Assembly: GCF_040718835.1 (NCBI RefSeq)
Contig: NZ_JBFEFG010000274.1
Location: 496,001-560,000 of the forward strand
Direction of reading: 5' to 3'
DNA: 64,000 nucleotides
Origin: Bremerella sp. JC817
GTDB lineage: Bacteria; Planctomycetota; Planctomycetia; Pirellulales; Pirellulaceae
The notes under the pieces were generated by a model that saw only the letters and a list, made by a program, of their open reading frames with translations, searched no databases and had not been told where the DNA came from. The stretch's first letter is position 1, and every line of letters starts with the position of its first letter. Shown here in pieces: positions 8,009-19,305 of this stretch. The position numbers and the translations under genes are program-made.

Positions 8009-9214
8009 ATGGCCGCCGACGAGATCCTGCTCCACATCAAAGACAGTTACTACTTCGAGGTTCCGGGGTGGTTGTGGAGACATGATCATAAGACACATGC
8101 CGACTTCCCTGATGTCTGGGTCCGACTCGACCCTGACTTCCAGATGTGGCAAGCCAAACAGGTTTATCACGAACTGGAAACCAGTGGCGAAACCGGCATG
8201 CCGAGCGAGCATGACTTTCTGCACGACTACGAACATTGGACCCACCTGCCAGGCAATCATGGCAAGCCTGTCAAACGCTACTTCGCTCACCTGGTTGAAG
8301 CTGCCCCTGAAGGCAACCTCGCCTGGGCCAAGGCTGGCGAAGAAATGACGACGCTGCATAGTGTCGCCGAATACCGCGCCGCCAAAGACATTGAATGGAC
8401 GCCGGCCAAGATCCAAGGCTATAACAACGCCTTGAGTGGTAAGATCCTGATCCCACAACTTCCAGGCACCAAGCTCCGAAACCTTTACCAAAAGGAATCA
8501 GGCTTCGCGATCTCGAAGTTCATGGTGATTGAAGTATTCGTCGCCATCATCATGGCAATTATCTTCATCGCCTACGCTCGCCGCGTCTCGAAGGGTCAGA
8601 TTCCTAAGGGCTGGTTCTGGAACCTGATCGACGTATTCATCGTCTATCTCCGCCAGGACGTCGCCAAAGCCAATATCCATCACGGTGCCGACAAGTTCGT
8701 TCCGATCTTGTGGACCCTGTTCTTTTTCATCCTCGGTTGCAACCTGTTTGGTCTCATTCCCTGGATGGGATCGCCAACCGGTTCGATCAGTGTCACCGTT
8801 ACCTTAGCTGTCGCCGTGTTATTTATAGGCATGGGGGCAGGTGCCAAGGAATTTGGTGCGCTTGGTGTGTGGATGAATCTGGTCCCTGGCATGGAACTGC
8901 CGACGGCCATTTCGATCGTGATTAAGCCGATGATGTTCGTCATCGAGTTGTTGGGGCTTTTGATCAAACACGCGGTGCTCGGCGTTCGTCTTCTGGCGAA
9001 CATGGTTGCCGGTCACGTGGTGTTGCTGGCGATCATGGGCCTGGCTATTGAAATTCAGTCCCTGTCGGGTGTCATTGCATGGCCGGTAGGACTTGTGATT
9101 CTGATTGGATGTGTGATGCTTAGCTGCCTCGAATTGTTCGTGGCATTCCTGCAGGCATACATCTTTGCACTGTTGTCCGCCTTGTTCATCAACTCCGAAA
9201 CGCACAGCCACTAA
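8009..9214 (+). CDS. atpB: ATP synthase Fo subunit a, with a long N-terminal extension
   Basis: Membrane stator subunit forming the two proton half-channels beside the c ring. The conserved C-terminal part carries the essential arginine in LGVRLLANMVAGH (R327), the LPTAISIVIKPMMFVIELLG helix region and the final QAYIFALLSALF helix. At 401 residues it is far longer than the usual 240-290. About 165 mostly hydrophilic residues rich in His, Trp and Glu precede the first membrane helix (about 171-190). With the subunit's known topology this extension would lie outside the cytoplasmic membrane. The start ATG follows the previous stop by 3 bp. The gene call is secure; the role of the extension is unknown. 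Confidence 0.95.
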   Translation: MAADEILLHIKDSYYFEVPGWLWRHDHKTHADFPDVWVRLDPDFQMWQAKQVYHELETSGETGMPSEHDFLHDYEHWTHLPGNHGKPVKRYFAHLVEAAPEGNLAWAKAGEEMTTLHSVAEYRAAKDIEWTPAKIQGYNNALSGKILIPQLPGTKLRNLYQKESGFAISKFMVIEVFVAIIMAIIFIAYARRVSKGQIPKGWFWNLIDVFIVYLRQDVAKANIHHGADKFVPILWTLFFFILGCNLFGLIPWMGSPTGSISVTVTLAVAVLFIGMGAGAKEFGALGVWMNLVPGMELPTAISIVIKPMMFVIELLGLLIKHAVLGVRLLANMVAGHVVLLAIMGLAIEIQSLSGVIAWPVGLVILIGCVMLSCLELFVAFLQAYIFALLSALFINSETHSH

Positions 9215-9311
9215 GCTGCTGCGGGAGCGATCAAGCCAGACTTCGGTTTGCTTCCTTTCGACGTTAACTTTTGTTTCATCGAGATACGCGTAAACGCCTT
9301 TCGCTACGGTT

Positions 9312-9317
9312 GAGGAG
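9312..9317 (+). promoter_or_regulatory. Ribosome-binding site of atpE fixing its GTG start
   Basis: GAGGAG, 9 nt before the GTG at 9327. It supports the extended N-terminus of subunit c rather than an internal start. Confidence 0.6.
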
Positions 9318-9326
9318 ACCTGTTCC

Positions 9327-9614
9327 GTGATCAAGTTCGCCAAATTGAGCATCTTGAGTGTTGTTGCCCTGTTGGCTTGTGCCATGCCTGCGATGGCTGC
9401 TGACACCGATTCGTTCGTCATGACCAACTACTTCGGTATCGGCCTGGTCGTTATCGGTGCTGCTTACGGTATCGGTAAGTTGGCCAGCAGTGCTCTGGAA
9501 AGCATGGCTCGCCAGCCAGAAGTCGCTGGTAACATCCAGACCGCGATGATTATCGCTGCGGCTCTGATCGAAGGTTTTACCTTCTTCGCCCTGGTTATTT
9601 GCTGGTTCGGCTAA
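9327..9614 (+). CDS. atpE: ATP synthase Fo subunit c (rotor ring), extended N-terminus
   Basis: Hairpin membrane protein whose ring carries protons. The polar loop is ARQPE (61-65) and the ion-carrying carboxylate is E82 in AALIEGFTFF. The residue after it is Gly and no ring-helix Gln matches the Na+ ligand set of Na+-type c subunits, so proton coupling is expected. The 95-residue product is longer than the usual 70-85. The first 24 residues (positive start, hydrophobic run, ending in AMPAMAA) look like a cleavable signal peptide. The GTG start is supported by a good Shine-Dalgarno sequence. Confidence 0.95.
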   Translation: MIKFAKLSILSVVALLACAMPAMAADTDSFVMTNYFGIGLVVIGAAYGIGKLASSALESMARQPEVAGNIQTAMIIAAALIEGFTFFALVICWFG

Positions 9615-9686
9615 ATCGTTCTGGCACGTAACTGCTGGTTCCCACCCCCAATCCGCATTCGGTTCGTTTCCTGGGATTGATTGACG

Positions 9687-10478
9687 ATGCGCAGCGCACT
9701 GCTAACCCGTAACATGTGGAGCCCTTTGGCTGCTCTCCTTCTGTTTGCCTTGCTGGCTGCCCCAAGTTGGGCACAGGAAGATAAGAAGGAAGGAGATGCC
9801 GCGCACGACGAGGCGGCTCCCATGGCTGCTGCCGACGAAAAGGCCCCGGAAATTACCGAAGAGGAAATGGAGCGTCAGCACGCGAAAGCGGATCCTGAGC
9901 TTCCATCCGACGGAGCTCATGCTCCAGAAGATATGGAGCACAACCCGCACGATCTTTCGCACAACGACGGCTCGGCTATGATCGCGGCTCCTCATGAAGC
10001 CAACCTCGATCTGGCTGCCTTCACGCTGATCGTGTTCATTGTGTTGGTGGTGGTGCTGGGACTCTTCGCCTGGACACCGATCCTCGCAGGCCTCAAAGCC
10101 CGCGAGAGTTCGATGGAAGGCAAGATGAAGAAGGCCGAAGAGATGTACGAACAGGCCAACGCCAAGTTGGCTGAGTACACCCGAAAGCTCTCCGAATCTC
10201 AGCAAGAGATCAAGCAGATGCGGGACGATATGGTCAAGGCGGCCGACGAAAAGGCAAAGCAGATCGTGGAAGCGGCCGAAAAGTCCGCCTCCGCGACTCT
10301 CGATCGAGCGACTCGCGAAATCGATGCTGCCAAGGGTGCCGCCATCAACGAACTGGCCCAGGCATCGGTCAACCTGGCTGTCGACCTCGCGGGACAAATC
10401 ACCCGCAAGGAACTCAAGGCCGAAGACCACGCCAACCTGATCCAGGACTCGATTTCCAAGCTGCCTAGCAACAACTAA
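9687..10478 (+). CDS. atpF: ATP synthase Fo subunit b (peripheral stalk)
   Basis: Peripheral stalk subunit. From ATG 9687 (263 residues; TTG two codons earlier is possible) there is a hydrophobic leader ending in APSWAQ at about 30, then an acidic, Ala/Glu/His-rich linker of about 80 residues. The membrane helix (about 112-131, ending GLFAWTP) and a long Ala/Lys/Glu-rich coiled coil to the C-terminus follow. A normal b subunit is about 160 residues and starts at the membrane helix, so this one has a signal-peptide-like leader plus an acidic, presumably extracytoplasmic, linker. Single b gene, with no b' partner in the operon. Confidence 0.93.
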   Translation: MRSALLTRNMWSPLAALLLFALLAAPSWAQEDKKEGDAAHDEAAPMAAADEKAPEITEEEMERQHAKADPELPSDGAHAPEDMEHNPHDLSHNDGSAMIAAPHEANLDLAAFTLIVFIVLVVVLGLFAWTPILAGLKARESSMEGKMKKAEEMYEQANAKLAEYTRKLSESQQEIKQMRDDMVKAADEKAKQIVEAAEKSASATLDRATREIDAAKGAAINELAQASVNLAVDLAGQITRKELKAEDHANLIQDSISKLPSNN

Positions 10479-10541
10479 GCACGCTTCCCGAAATCGGTAA
10501 CCACGCACGACTTCCCCTTCGTCAGGATATCCTTCAGCACC

Positions 10542-11174
10542 ATGGCTGGAACATCTTCCGACAAACAGACATTCGATCTTGGCCGGCAGCGTATCGGCAC
10601 CGTGTATGCCAAGGCGCTGCTGGCGGCCGCTGATGAGGCAGGCCAAACGGATGCTGTGCTGGAAGAGTTCGGCTCGCTGATCCACGACGTGATCAACCAG
10701 CGTGAAGATCTTCGTCACGCGATCTGTGGTGGTATCCTGTCGGAAGAGCAGCGTATCGAGGTGCTGGACAAGGCGTTCGGCGACAAGATGAGCCCTGTGC
10801 TGCTCACCTTCTTGAAGGTGGTCACCCAGCACGAGCGACAAGATTGTCTTCGCGAGATTTACAACGCCACCGTGAAGCTGAACAACGAGCGACGCGGCAT
10901 TGTTGAAATCACCGCGACAACCGCCACCGAGCTTCCTCAAGAGATGGCCGCCAACCTGACGGCTACCTTGCAGTCGAAGCTGGGACGCGAGGTTGTTCTT
11001 AAATCGGAAGTCGATCCAGACGTTATCGGCGGTTTGATCCTGCATGTCGGAGACACCGTCTTCGATGGCAGCGTCGCCAACCGACTGAAGCAGCTGCGAC
11101 AGAAGGCCCTCGAAACCACGGCTCAAGAGGCGAAAGCGTCGCTCGAGCGATTCACCAATTCAACGCAGAGTTAA
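10542..11174 (+). CDS. atpH: ATP synthase F1 subunit delta (OSCP)
   Basis: Connects the b stalk to the top of the alpha3beta3 head. 210 residues with the family's helical N-terminal domain (RIGTVYAKALLAAADEAGQ near 14-32) and the typical C-terminal segment with LGREVVLKSEVDPDVIGGL. Length is slightly above the usual 175-185 because of short extensions at both ends. It lies between atpF and atpA as in most bacterial operons and ends 20 bp before atpA. Confidence 0.93.
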   Translation: MAGTSSDKQTFDLGRQRIGTVYAKALLAAADEAGQTDAVLEEFGSLIHDVINQREDLRHAICGGILSEEQRIEVLDKAFGDKMSPVLLTFLKVVTQHERQDCLREIYNATVKLNNERRGIVEITATTATELPQEMAANLTATLQSKLGREVVLKSEVDPDVIGGLILHVGDTVFDGSVANRLKQLRQKALETTAQEAKASLERFTNSTQS

Positions 11175-11194
11175 AGCAGTAGACGGTAAGTTCC

Positions 11195-12715
11195 ATGAAA
11201 TTCAACGCGGACGAAATCGCTTCTGTCATCAAACAGGAAATCCAGCAGTTCGACACGCAAGTCGATGTGCGAGAAGTTGGACGTGTCCTGGAAGTGGGTG
11301 ACGGTATCGCTCGGGTCTACGGCCTTTCCGGCATCATGGCCGGTGAAATGGTCGAGTTCCCTAACGGCACGATCGGCCTGGCCTTCAATCTCGAAGAAAA
11401 CAGCGTCGGTGTGATCATTCTGGGCGACTACCTCACCATCAAAGAAGGTGACGAAGTCAAAGCCCTCGGTACCCTGCTCTCGGTTCCCGTCGGTGACGCA
11501 GTGCTGGGTCGCGTGGTCGATCCGCTCGGCAACCCGCTCGACGGCATGGGTCCGATCCAGGCCACCGAAACTCGCCCGGTCGAATTCCTCGCTCCTGGCG
11601 TGTCGGAACGTAAGCCGGTTCACGAACCAATGCAGACCGGTATCAAGGCTGTCGACGCCATGACCCCGGTTGGTCGTGGTCAGCGTCAGTTGATCATTGG
11701 TGACCGTAAGACGGGCAAAACGGCTATCGCCCTCGATGCCATCCTGAACCAGAAGAACACCGGCGTGAAGTGCTTCTACGTCGCTGTCGGTCAGAAGGAC
11801 TCGTCGGTCGCTGGTGTGGTCGAAGTGCTTCGCCGCAACGGTGCCATGGATTACACCACGGTGATCGTCGCTGGTGCAAGTACTCCTGCTCCTCTGCAGT
11901 ACGTGGCTCCTTACGCCGGTACCGCAATGGCCGAGTACTTCATGTTCAACGGCCAGGCCGCTTTGATCGTCTACGACGACTTGTCGAAGCAAGCCTCCGC
12001 CTACCGCGAACTTTCGCTGTTGATGCGACGTCCGCCAGGTCGTGAAGCCTACCCTGGTGACGTGTTCTATTGCCATAGCCGCCTGTTGGAACGTTCGGCC
12101 AAGCTGAGCGACGAACTGGGTGCTGGCTCGCTGACCTCGCTGCCGATCATCGAAACGCTCGAAGGCGAAGTTTCCGCATACATTCCGACCAACGTGATTT
12201 CGATTACCGACGGTCAGATTTATCTCCAGCCCGACTTGTTCTTCGCTGGTATTCGTCCAGCTATGAACGTCGGTATCTCGGTCTCCCGCGTGGGTGGTAA
12301 CGCCCAGATCAAGGCGATGAAGAAGGTCGCCGGTGGTCTGCGTCTCGACCTGGCAGCCTTCCGCGAATTGGAAGCGTTTGCTCAGCTCGGTACCGAACTC
12401 GACGAAGCGACCCAGCGTCGTCTCGATCGCGGTTACCGCATGGTCGAACTGCTGAAGCAGGGCCAGTACAAGCCGCTGGACGTCTACGATCAAATTCTCA
12501 GCATCTACGCTGGTACCCGTGGTCACTTGGACGAAGTTCCAGTGGTTGACGTGCTGCGTTGGGAAGCTGAATACCTCGAGTTCGCGAAGGCCAAGTACCC
12601 GCAGATTCGAGAACAACTGGAAGCGACCAAGGACCTGACCGACGAAGTCCGCGATCTGATGGAAAAGGCAATTGCCGAATTCCAAAAGACCTTCGTTGAG
12701 TCGCAGTCCGCCTAA
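11195..12715 (+). CDS. atpA: ATP synthase F1 subunit alpha
   Basis: Non-catalytic nucleotide-binding subunit of the F1 head. 506 residues, standard length. The P-loop reads GDRKTGKT (169-176), where most bacteria have [23 protein letters not shown], the adenine-pocket region and the C-terminal helical domain are all present. Its GC-rich codons match its neighbours and suggest strong expression. Confidence 0.97.
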   Translation: MKFNADEIASVIKQEIQQFDTQVDVREVGRVLEVGDGIARVYGLSGIMAGEMVEFPNGTIGLAFNLEENSVGVIILGDYLTIKEGDEVKALGTLLSVPVGDAVLGRVVDPLGNPLDGMGPIQATETRPVEFLAPGVSERKPVHEPMQTGIKAVDAMTPVGRGQRQLIIGDRKTGKTAIALDAILNQKNTGVKCFYVAVGQKDSSVAGVVEVLRRNGAMDYTTVIVAGASTPAPLQYVAPYAGTAMAEYFMFNGQAALIVYDDLSKQASAYRELSLLMRRPPGREAYPGDVFYCHSRLLERSAKLSDELGAGSLTSLPIIETLEGEVSAYIPTNVISITDGQIYLQPDLFFAGIRPAMNVGISVSRVGGNAQIKAMKKVAGGLRLDLAAFRELEAFAQLGTELDEATQRRLDRGYRMVELLKQGQYKPLDVYDQILSIYAGTRGHLDEVPVVDVLRWEAEYLEFAKAKYPQIREQLEATKDLTDEVRDLMEKAIAEFQKTFVESQSA

Positions 12716-12756
12716 GTCCTATCGCTCCGCCGCGATCCTATTAGCCAGTAAGTACC

Positions 12757-13653
12757 ATGGCCAATCCCAGAACCCTCGACAAACGCCGCAAGTCGGTTCG
12801 CAACATCAAGAAGATTACGCGAACGATGGAGCTTATCGCCACGGCCCGCTTCAAGCAGGCCATGGATCGAGCTTCGGCTGCCACGGCGTTCACCTCGCGG
12901 ATCACGCAGTTGGTGAAAGACCTGACCGCGGCCGACCTGCAGTTCGAGCATCCATTGCTGGAAAAGCGGGATACGAAGAAGAAGGCTGTGTTGCTGGTGC
13001 TGACCTCGAATCGCGGTCTGTGCGGTGGTTTCAACGGTAACATCTGCCGAGCGGCCTTCCCTCGCCTGGCAGAACTGCAAGCCGAGTACGACGAAGTCGA
13101 GCTGCGAATCTCCGGTAAGAAGGGGATCGCCATCTTCCGCATCCAGCGGAAGCGTACCGCCGACGTCTCGTACCTCCAGTTTGAAGACAAGCCGAAGTAC
13201 GAAGAAGTGGAACCGATCGCTGTCGAATTGCTCGACGCGTTTCAGTCCCACGAGATCGACCGCCTCGACGTTGCCTACATGAAGTTTGTTTCCAGCTCGC
13301 GGCAAGAGCCATGCCTGGAAACGCTGCTTCCACTCGGTTCCCTCGAAGGGGCCGACGCGGAAGGTTCGGCTCCTAGCGAGTCGAAGGGCTCGATGTACGA
13401 GTTCATCCCTTCGGCCGAAAGCATCCTGGAAGAGGTCGTCCCGACCAGCTTCAAGGTGAAACTGTTCAAGTGCTTCCTCGACGCCGCCGTGTGCGAACAG
13501 ATTGCCCGTATGGTGGCAATGAAGGCTGCGACCGAGAACGCCAACGATTTGATCAAGTTCCTGTCGCGCGAATACAACCGCGCTCGTCAGGGACGTATTA
13601 CCAACGAAATTATGGAGATCATCGGCGGCGTCGAAGCTCTGGCAAGTTCCTAA
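12757..13653 (+). CDS. atpG: ATP synthase F1 subunit gamma
   Basis: Central rotor shaft. The N-terminal helix (RRKSVRNIKKITRTMELIATAR) and C-terminal helix (MAMKAATENANDLIKFLSREYNRARQGRITNEIMEI, two parts of one coil) that form the antiparallel coiled coil are both clear, as is LTSNRGLCGGFN. At 298 residues it is about 10 longer than the E. coli subunit, with the extra length around residues 190-215. Located between alpha and beta as usual. Confidence 0.96.
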   Translation: MANPRTLDKRRKSVRNIKKITRTMELIATARFKQAMDRASAATAFTSRITQLVKDLTAADLQFEHPLLEKRDTKKKAVLLVLTSNRGLCGGFNGNICRAAFPRLAELQAEYDEVELRISGKKGIAIFRIQRKRTADVSYLQFEDKPKYEEVEPIAVELLDAFQSHEIDRLDVAYMKFVSSSRQEPCLETLLPLGSLEGADAEGSAPSESKGSMYEFIPSAESILEEVVPTSFKVKLFKCFLDAAVCEQIARMVAMKAATENANDLIKFLSREYNRARQGRITNEIMEIIGGVEALASS

Positions 13654-13695
13654 CGAGCATCCGCGTAGCCCCGATCCCAAAACCTTTTGGTCTGA

Positions 13696-15168
<1,473 letters not shown>

Positions 15169-15171
15169 TCT

Positions 15172-15573
15172 GTGCCTTCCATCCAATGCATTGTGGTCAC
15201 GCCGGAAAAGACCGCACTCGAAACGACTGCTGACTTCATCGCCCTCCCCCTTGCGGACGGCGAGATGGGTGTCGGTGAAAACCACGCCCCAGTGATCGGT
15301 CGACTCGGTTACGGCGAAATGCGAATCGTCTCTGGCAGCCAGACCCAGCGTCTGTATGTCGACGGCGGATTCGTTCAGATCGCGAACAATGAAGTCAATA
15401 TCCTGACCGGCAAGGCCATCCCTTCCGCTCAGATCGATGTTGCCCAGGCCGAAGTCCAGTTGGCGGAAGCCTCGAAAGCGGCTGCCCCAACCGATGAGCT
15501 GGCAGCGATCAAAACGCGCAACATCGAACAAGCCCGCAACCAGATCCGGGCCGCCAAGCGAGCCGGCAAGTAA
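15172..15573 (+). CDS. atpC: ATP synthase F1 subunit epsilon
   Basis: Rotor-foot and regulatory subunit. N-terminal beta-sandwich with the signature LPLADGEMGVGENHAPVIG and a C-terminal two-helix tail rich in Ala, Glu and Lys that may act as an inhibitory arm. 133 residues, normal length. The start codon is GTG at 15172. It ends the operon, followed by a strong terminator. Confidence 0.96.
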   Translation: MPSIQCIVVTPEKTALETTADFIALPLADGEMGVGENHAPVIGRLGYGEMRIVSGSQTQRLYVDGGFVQIANNEVNILTGKAIPSAQIDVAQAEVQLAEASKAAAPTDELAAIKTRNIEQARNQIRAAKRAGK

Positions 15574-15601
15574 GCATCGCTTCGCACTGAATGATTCCAT
15601 T

Positions 15602-15638
15602 GATAGCACCGGCCCCCTAGGTCGGTGCTATCTTTCTT
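15602..15638 (+). terminator. Intrinsic terminator of the ATP synthase operon
   Basis: GATAGCACCG (15602-15611) pairs perfectly with CGGTGCTATC (15623-15632), followed by TTTCTT. It lies 28 bp past the atpC stop. Confidence 0.85.
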
Positions 15639-15835
15639 GATGCGTCCGGCTGACAATCGAAGTTGTCTATCTTACCGAAACGCCACGGCTGGTAATCTGC
15701 GTCCGAATTCCGAACGCTTGCTGGCATTTCCTCGCGAAAACCTTCCCCCACTCTGTCGATCAATCAAAACAAGTGGGGAAGGAGTACAGGCAGGCAGTTC
15801 CCCGCCATGGCATCGTAGGTGAAGGTAAAGTCGGA

Positions 15836-16369
15836 ATGGAACGAGATCTCCCAAACGCCCCGGCCAATGTCCAGCAATCCCATGACCGCTCTGGCAAACA
15901 GGCGGCGTTGTTCATTTCGCGCGGACAAGCCAACCAACGTGAACGCCGAATCGATTCGGCCATGTTCACCATTGGATCGGGATCCGACTGCGACCTGGTG
16001 CTGGGAGACGACCAGTTTCCCGAACTGTTCGCCTACGTGCTGCGTACCCAAGACGGCTACCGAATCCGTTGCCTTGCTCCGGAACCGGTTCTGACGGTCA
16101 ATGCCGAAGACGCGATCGCTACCCGATTGGAAGAAGGCGATCGAATCCGTTGCGGTCCGTATGAATTTCGATTTCACCAGCTTGCCGCCTCGCCATCGCG
16201 TCCGGCGGACGGCAGCTCGACCAAACTTTCATCCGCGGCGATGCCTTGGATCGCGACGGATGGCCAGACCCAGGACGGCATCGCGGCCTCGCACCGGCTG
16301 ATCCGCGACATTCGTTTGCGAATCGATGGTATCGGCCAATCCACTCAATCGCACCGCCGGTCGGCATGA
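15836..16369 (+). CDS. FHA-domain protein
   Basis: A 177-residue soluble protein whose central part (about residues 23-114) resembles a forkhead-associated phosphothreonine-binding domain: FTIGSGSDCDLVLGDDQFPE, then GYRIRC and LEEGDRIRCGPYEFRF. The usual FHA core Ser-x-x-His is not obvious, so phosphopeptide binding may be altered. The C-terminal tail is polar, rich in Ser, Thr and Arg and probably disordered. ATG 15836 is chosen because GAAGG precedes it; an upstream GTG at 15773 has no ribosome-binding site. A 65-residue orphan gene lies 36 bp downstream. Confidence 0.7.
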   Translation: MERDLPNAPANVQQSHDRSGKQAALFISRGQANQRERRIDSAMFTIGSGSDCDLVLGDDQFPELFAYVLRTQDGYRIRCLAPEPVLTVNAEDAIATRLEEGDRIRCGPYEFRFHQLAASPSRPADGSSTKLSSAAMPWIATDGQTQDGIAASHRLIRDIRLRIDGIGQSTQSHRRSA

Positions 16370-16405
16370 CTCGGCATAACCCCGAATTTCGGAAGAGTAG
16401 GTTTG

Positions 16406-16603
16406 ATGCAACCGATTGCCCCAATCCTCGGTAACGAGCCATTGTCGCTATTACCGTACGATGACGATGTCCTCGAGTCGCTACGCCAGGCTCGCACGGC
16501 CATCCAACTGGACGAGCAGCCAACGGTCGTCATCTCGGCCCGTTGCGATCTGCTGAAGGATGAACTGCGCGAACTTTACGAACAACTGCTGGCCACTAAC
16601 TAA
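16406..16603 (+). CDS. Small hypothetical protein downstream of the FHA gene
   Basis: 65 residues, acidic, predicted helical at the C-terminus (DLLKDELRELYEQLLATN); not recognised. A GGAAGAG Shine-Dalgarno sequence lies 9 nt before the ATG. Proximity suggests cotranscription with the FHA gene. Short length leaves some doubt that it is real. Confidence 0.5.
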   Translation: MQPIAPILGNEPLSLLPYDDDVLESLRQARTAIQLDEQPTVVISARCDLLKDELRELYEQLLATN

Positions 16604-16653
16604 ACGTGGCCGGCAAGTTGCCTGCGCAATAGGGTTCAACTACGATCGAGAGC

Positions 16654-19305
16654 GTGAACGATAACGCTCTGCCCATTGTCAGTCATCTCTATCCTCTGCG
16701 ACGTATTCTGACGTGTTGTGCAGTTGCGTTGCCGTTTCTTGTGCTTGCCGTGTTTTTCTTTGGCAAGTGTTTCGTCTACCAGGAACAATTCCTGTTCCGC
16801 GACGCGGCCCACTTCTATTACCCGTTGTTCCATGAAGTCGCTCGACAATGGAAGAGTGGCGAAGTTCCGCTGTGGTCTCCGATGGATGGCATCGGCGTGC
16901 CACTGGCCGCTGACGCGACTTCCAGCGTGTTCTATCCCGGTAAACTACTGCTGATCACGCCGCTCGGCTTTGGCTTTGGCATGCGGCTTTATGCCCTCGT
17001 CCATTTCGCGTTGGCTTACTTCGGTATGTTCTGGGCCGCGAGAACCTGGCATTGTTCGCTTCCCGCTGCCGTGATGGCTGCCGTCACTTATGCCTTCAGC
17101 GGACCGGTGCTGGGCTATCATGCAAACATCATCTTCCTGGTCGGTGCCGCGTGGCTTCCGATCGCATTGACATGTGGCTGGAGCTTGGCTCGCCGCCCTG
17201 CCCTTCCCTCGGCGTTAGGCCTCGCGTTCGCCCTGACCATGATGGTCCTCGGCGGAGACGCCCAACTTGCGTATCACACGATGATGATGCTGACGCTGGC
17301 CGCGATCTTTTTCGTCCTGCCGTGGCGAAGACTTCCCAACTGGAAGATCTGGCTAGGTGGACGCACCTTGCGTGTTGGCACACTGGTCGCGGCCGCTGGC
17401 CTGGCGGTCGGGCTATCCGCGATTCAAATCTTGCCCACGAGCCAATGGGTAAGCCGAAGTTTACGAGCCACCAGCGAAGAGCCTCGCAGCCTCTACGAAG
17501 CGGCCCAACTGGTCGCCGCCGGAAAAGAGGTCGACCTCGACACGCTGCAGGGAAAGCCTCACCCCGACTCGCATGCCCGGCATAGTTACGACTTCAGCAT
17601 CCCTCCGTGGCACTGGCCCGAGGCATTCGTCGCCAACTTTAGCGGCCAGATGTATCCTCGCAATCAACGCTGGACGCGAGCCATCCCTGCCGAAGGTCGC
17701 ATCTGGCTTCAAACCTTGTTCATGGGAACGTTGGCCTGTTTGCTGGCCGGAATCGCGGTGTGGCATTGCCCGAACCGGCGCGTCGATCGCTGGCTGGTCG
17801 CCATCGGTCTATTTGGCGTGATCGCCAGTCTTGGCTGGTATGGCCTCGGCTGGCTGTTGCACGAAGTCGGTTATGGTTTGGGCTGGGACGACGAATCGCT
17901 GCCGATCGGTTCGCCGTTTGGTGGTCTCTATTGGCTGCTGAATATGACCCTGCCGAAGTACGCCGGCTTCCGCTATCCGGCGAAGTGGTGGATCTTCGTC
18001 GTGTTCGCCGTTGCTGTTCTCGCCGGCCGAGGCCTTGACCAGGTCAAGCTTTCCCGGCGTTTCGGACTGGTTGCCGTTGGCTTGTCAGGCACGTTTGCTT
18101 TGGCTGCTGTAATCGTATGGCTCGCTTCCGCCACGCTCGGAGCGATGATGCCCATCTCGCCTGACGATACGTTGTTCGGCCCGCTCGACGGCACCGCCGG
18201 ATTAATCCAACTGGCAACCGGCTTACTCTGCGGATCGCTGGCGATTGCCGCGTCAATCGCGGCGCTGCGGTTCGCACCTCGGCCGATCGCCGTCGCGGTG
18301 ATCGTGAGCATCGGGACGGTAGAACTGATGTTGGCCAACCACTGGGTCGCCCCCTCCGCGCCGCAGCAGCTATGGAATCCGATTGCCTCCGATCAAACGA
18401 GCGTACAGTTCGAAAACAAGCGGTTCTTCAAAACGGTTTACTTCGATCGCTCGAAGAACCATTACCCAGATTCATTCGCGACAACCGGCTCGGACGAGCG
18501 GATGGTCGAAGGTTTGAAGATCGACCAGAAGACCAACTTCCCACGCTACCCACTGTTGAAATTAATGCGGGGCATACCTTCTGTCGTCAGCATTCGCCCT
18601 CGCGATATGGAAACCGTCTGGAGCTACCCAGACAAGCCGCTGGTCGTCACGATGCTAGGAGCCTATCACGAACGCGCGAAGCGTTGGCCGGTGGCGTGGT
18701 GGCAAGCGAACGTGCAGTGGCACGATCCGATCGATGAGAGTTCGCCATCGGCCGTCACCCAGGGAACGCATGAGATCCTGGACGTGGTGAAGAATACGAC
18801 GTTGCCTGATCCGATCTATCCGCGATCAAACATCCGCCCTTCCCGCTTCCATGGGGCGAATAGCGCGACCATCTGGCAGCCCACCGTGCTTGAAGCAGAT
18901 GCGACCAATCGACTGAGCTTTCCGACGCTTCCTGCCAGCGTTTATGTCTTCTCGAAACCGAATCGTATTCGTGGCGGACAGTTCGAGGTCGAACTGGTGA
19001 ACTGCCAGCCAGGCTGGGTCATGTTGCAAGACTATTACGACGACGGTTGGCAGTGCGAGATTATCGATGCCAACGGCGACACGCGCGCAGATGTCCCGAT
19101 TTACCGGGCAAACCGCGTCATGATGGCGGTCCCGGTGCAGCAAGGGGATAAGCTCGTGCGGTTGACCTATTGGCCGACGTCGTTCGTTGTCGGTGCCTGG
19201 ATCACGGCCGGCAGTGTGCTGTTACTGCTCGTGCTGACCGGCTTCGCGATATGGCAGGCCCTTCCTCCACGGAGGACCAACGGACCAACGTTTCGCACTT
19301 CTTAG
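16654..19305 (+). CDS. YfhO-family polytopic membrane protein
   Basis: 883 residues, with about a dozen hydrophobic helices through the first 545 residues, a large exported-type soluble region (about 555-840) and a last helix (about 853-876). The start resembles YfhO/GT-C-like membrane proteins: [29 protein letters not shown], with a conserved Asp after the first helix. YfhO proteins are linked to glycosylation of cell-surface polymers such as lipoteichoic acid in Firmicutes; the substrate here is unknown. Start codon GTG. The stop overlaps the stop of the convergent cysE gene by 3-4 bp. Confidence 0.8.
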   Translation: MNDNALPIVSHLYPLRRILTCCAVALPFLVLAVFFFGKCFVYQEQFLFRDAAHFYYPLFHEVARQWKSGEVPLWSPMDGIGVPLAADATSSVFYPGKLLLITPLGFGFGMRLYALVHFALAYFGMFWAARTWHCSLPAAVMAAVTYAFSGPVLGYHANIIFLVGAAWLPIALTCGWSLARRPALPSALGLAFALTMMVLGGDAQLAYHTMMMLTLAAIFFVLPWRRLPNWKIWLGGRTLRVGTLVAAAGLAVGLSAIQILPTSQWVSRSLRATSEEPRSLYEAAQLVAAGKEVDLDTLQGKPHPDSHARHSYDFSIPPWHWPEAFVANFSGQMYPRNQRWTRAIPAEGRIWLQTLFMGTLACLLAGIAVWHCPNRRVDRWLVAIGLFGVIASLGWYGLGWLLHEVGYGLGWDDESLPIGSPFGGLYWLLNMTLPKYAGFRYPAKWWIFVVFAVAVLAGRGLDQVKLSRRFGLVAVGLSGTFALAAVIVWLASATLGAMMPISPDDTLFGPLDGTAGLIQLATGLLCGSLAIAASIAALRFAPRPIAVAVIVSIGTVELMLANHWVAPSAPQQLWNPIASDQTSVQFENKRFFKTVYFDRSKNHYPDSFATTGSDERMVEGLKIDQKTNFPRYPLLKLMRGIPSVVSIRPRDMETVWSYPDKPLVVTMLGAYHERAKRWPVAWWQANVQWHDPIDESSPSAVTQGTHEILDVVKNTTLPDPIYPRSNIRPSRFHGANSATIWQPTVLEADATNRLSFPTLPASVYVFSKPNRIRGGQFEVELVNCQPGWVMLQDYYDDGWQCEIIDANGDTRADVPIYRANRVMMAVPVQQGDKLVRLTYWPTSFVVGAWITAGSVLLLLVLTGFAIWQALPPRRTNGPTFRTS

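Noticed and set aside
9702..12685. Long minus-strand frames antisense to atpF, atpH and atpA
   Set aside because: Explained by the coding strand; no independent support such as ribosome-binding sites or domains.
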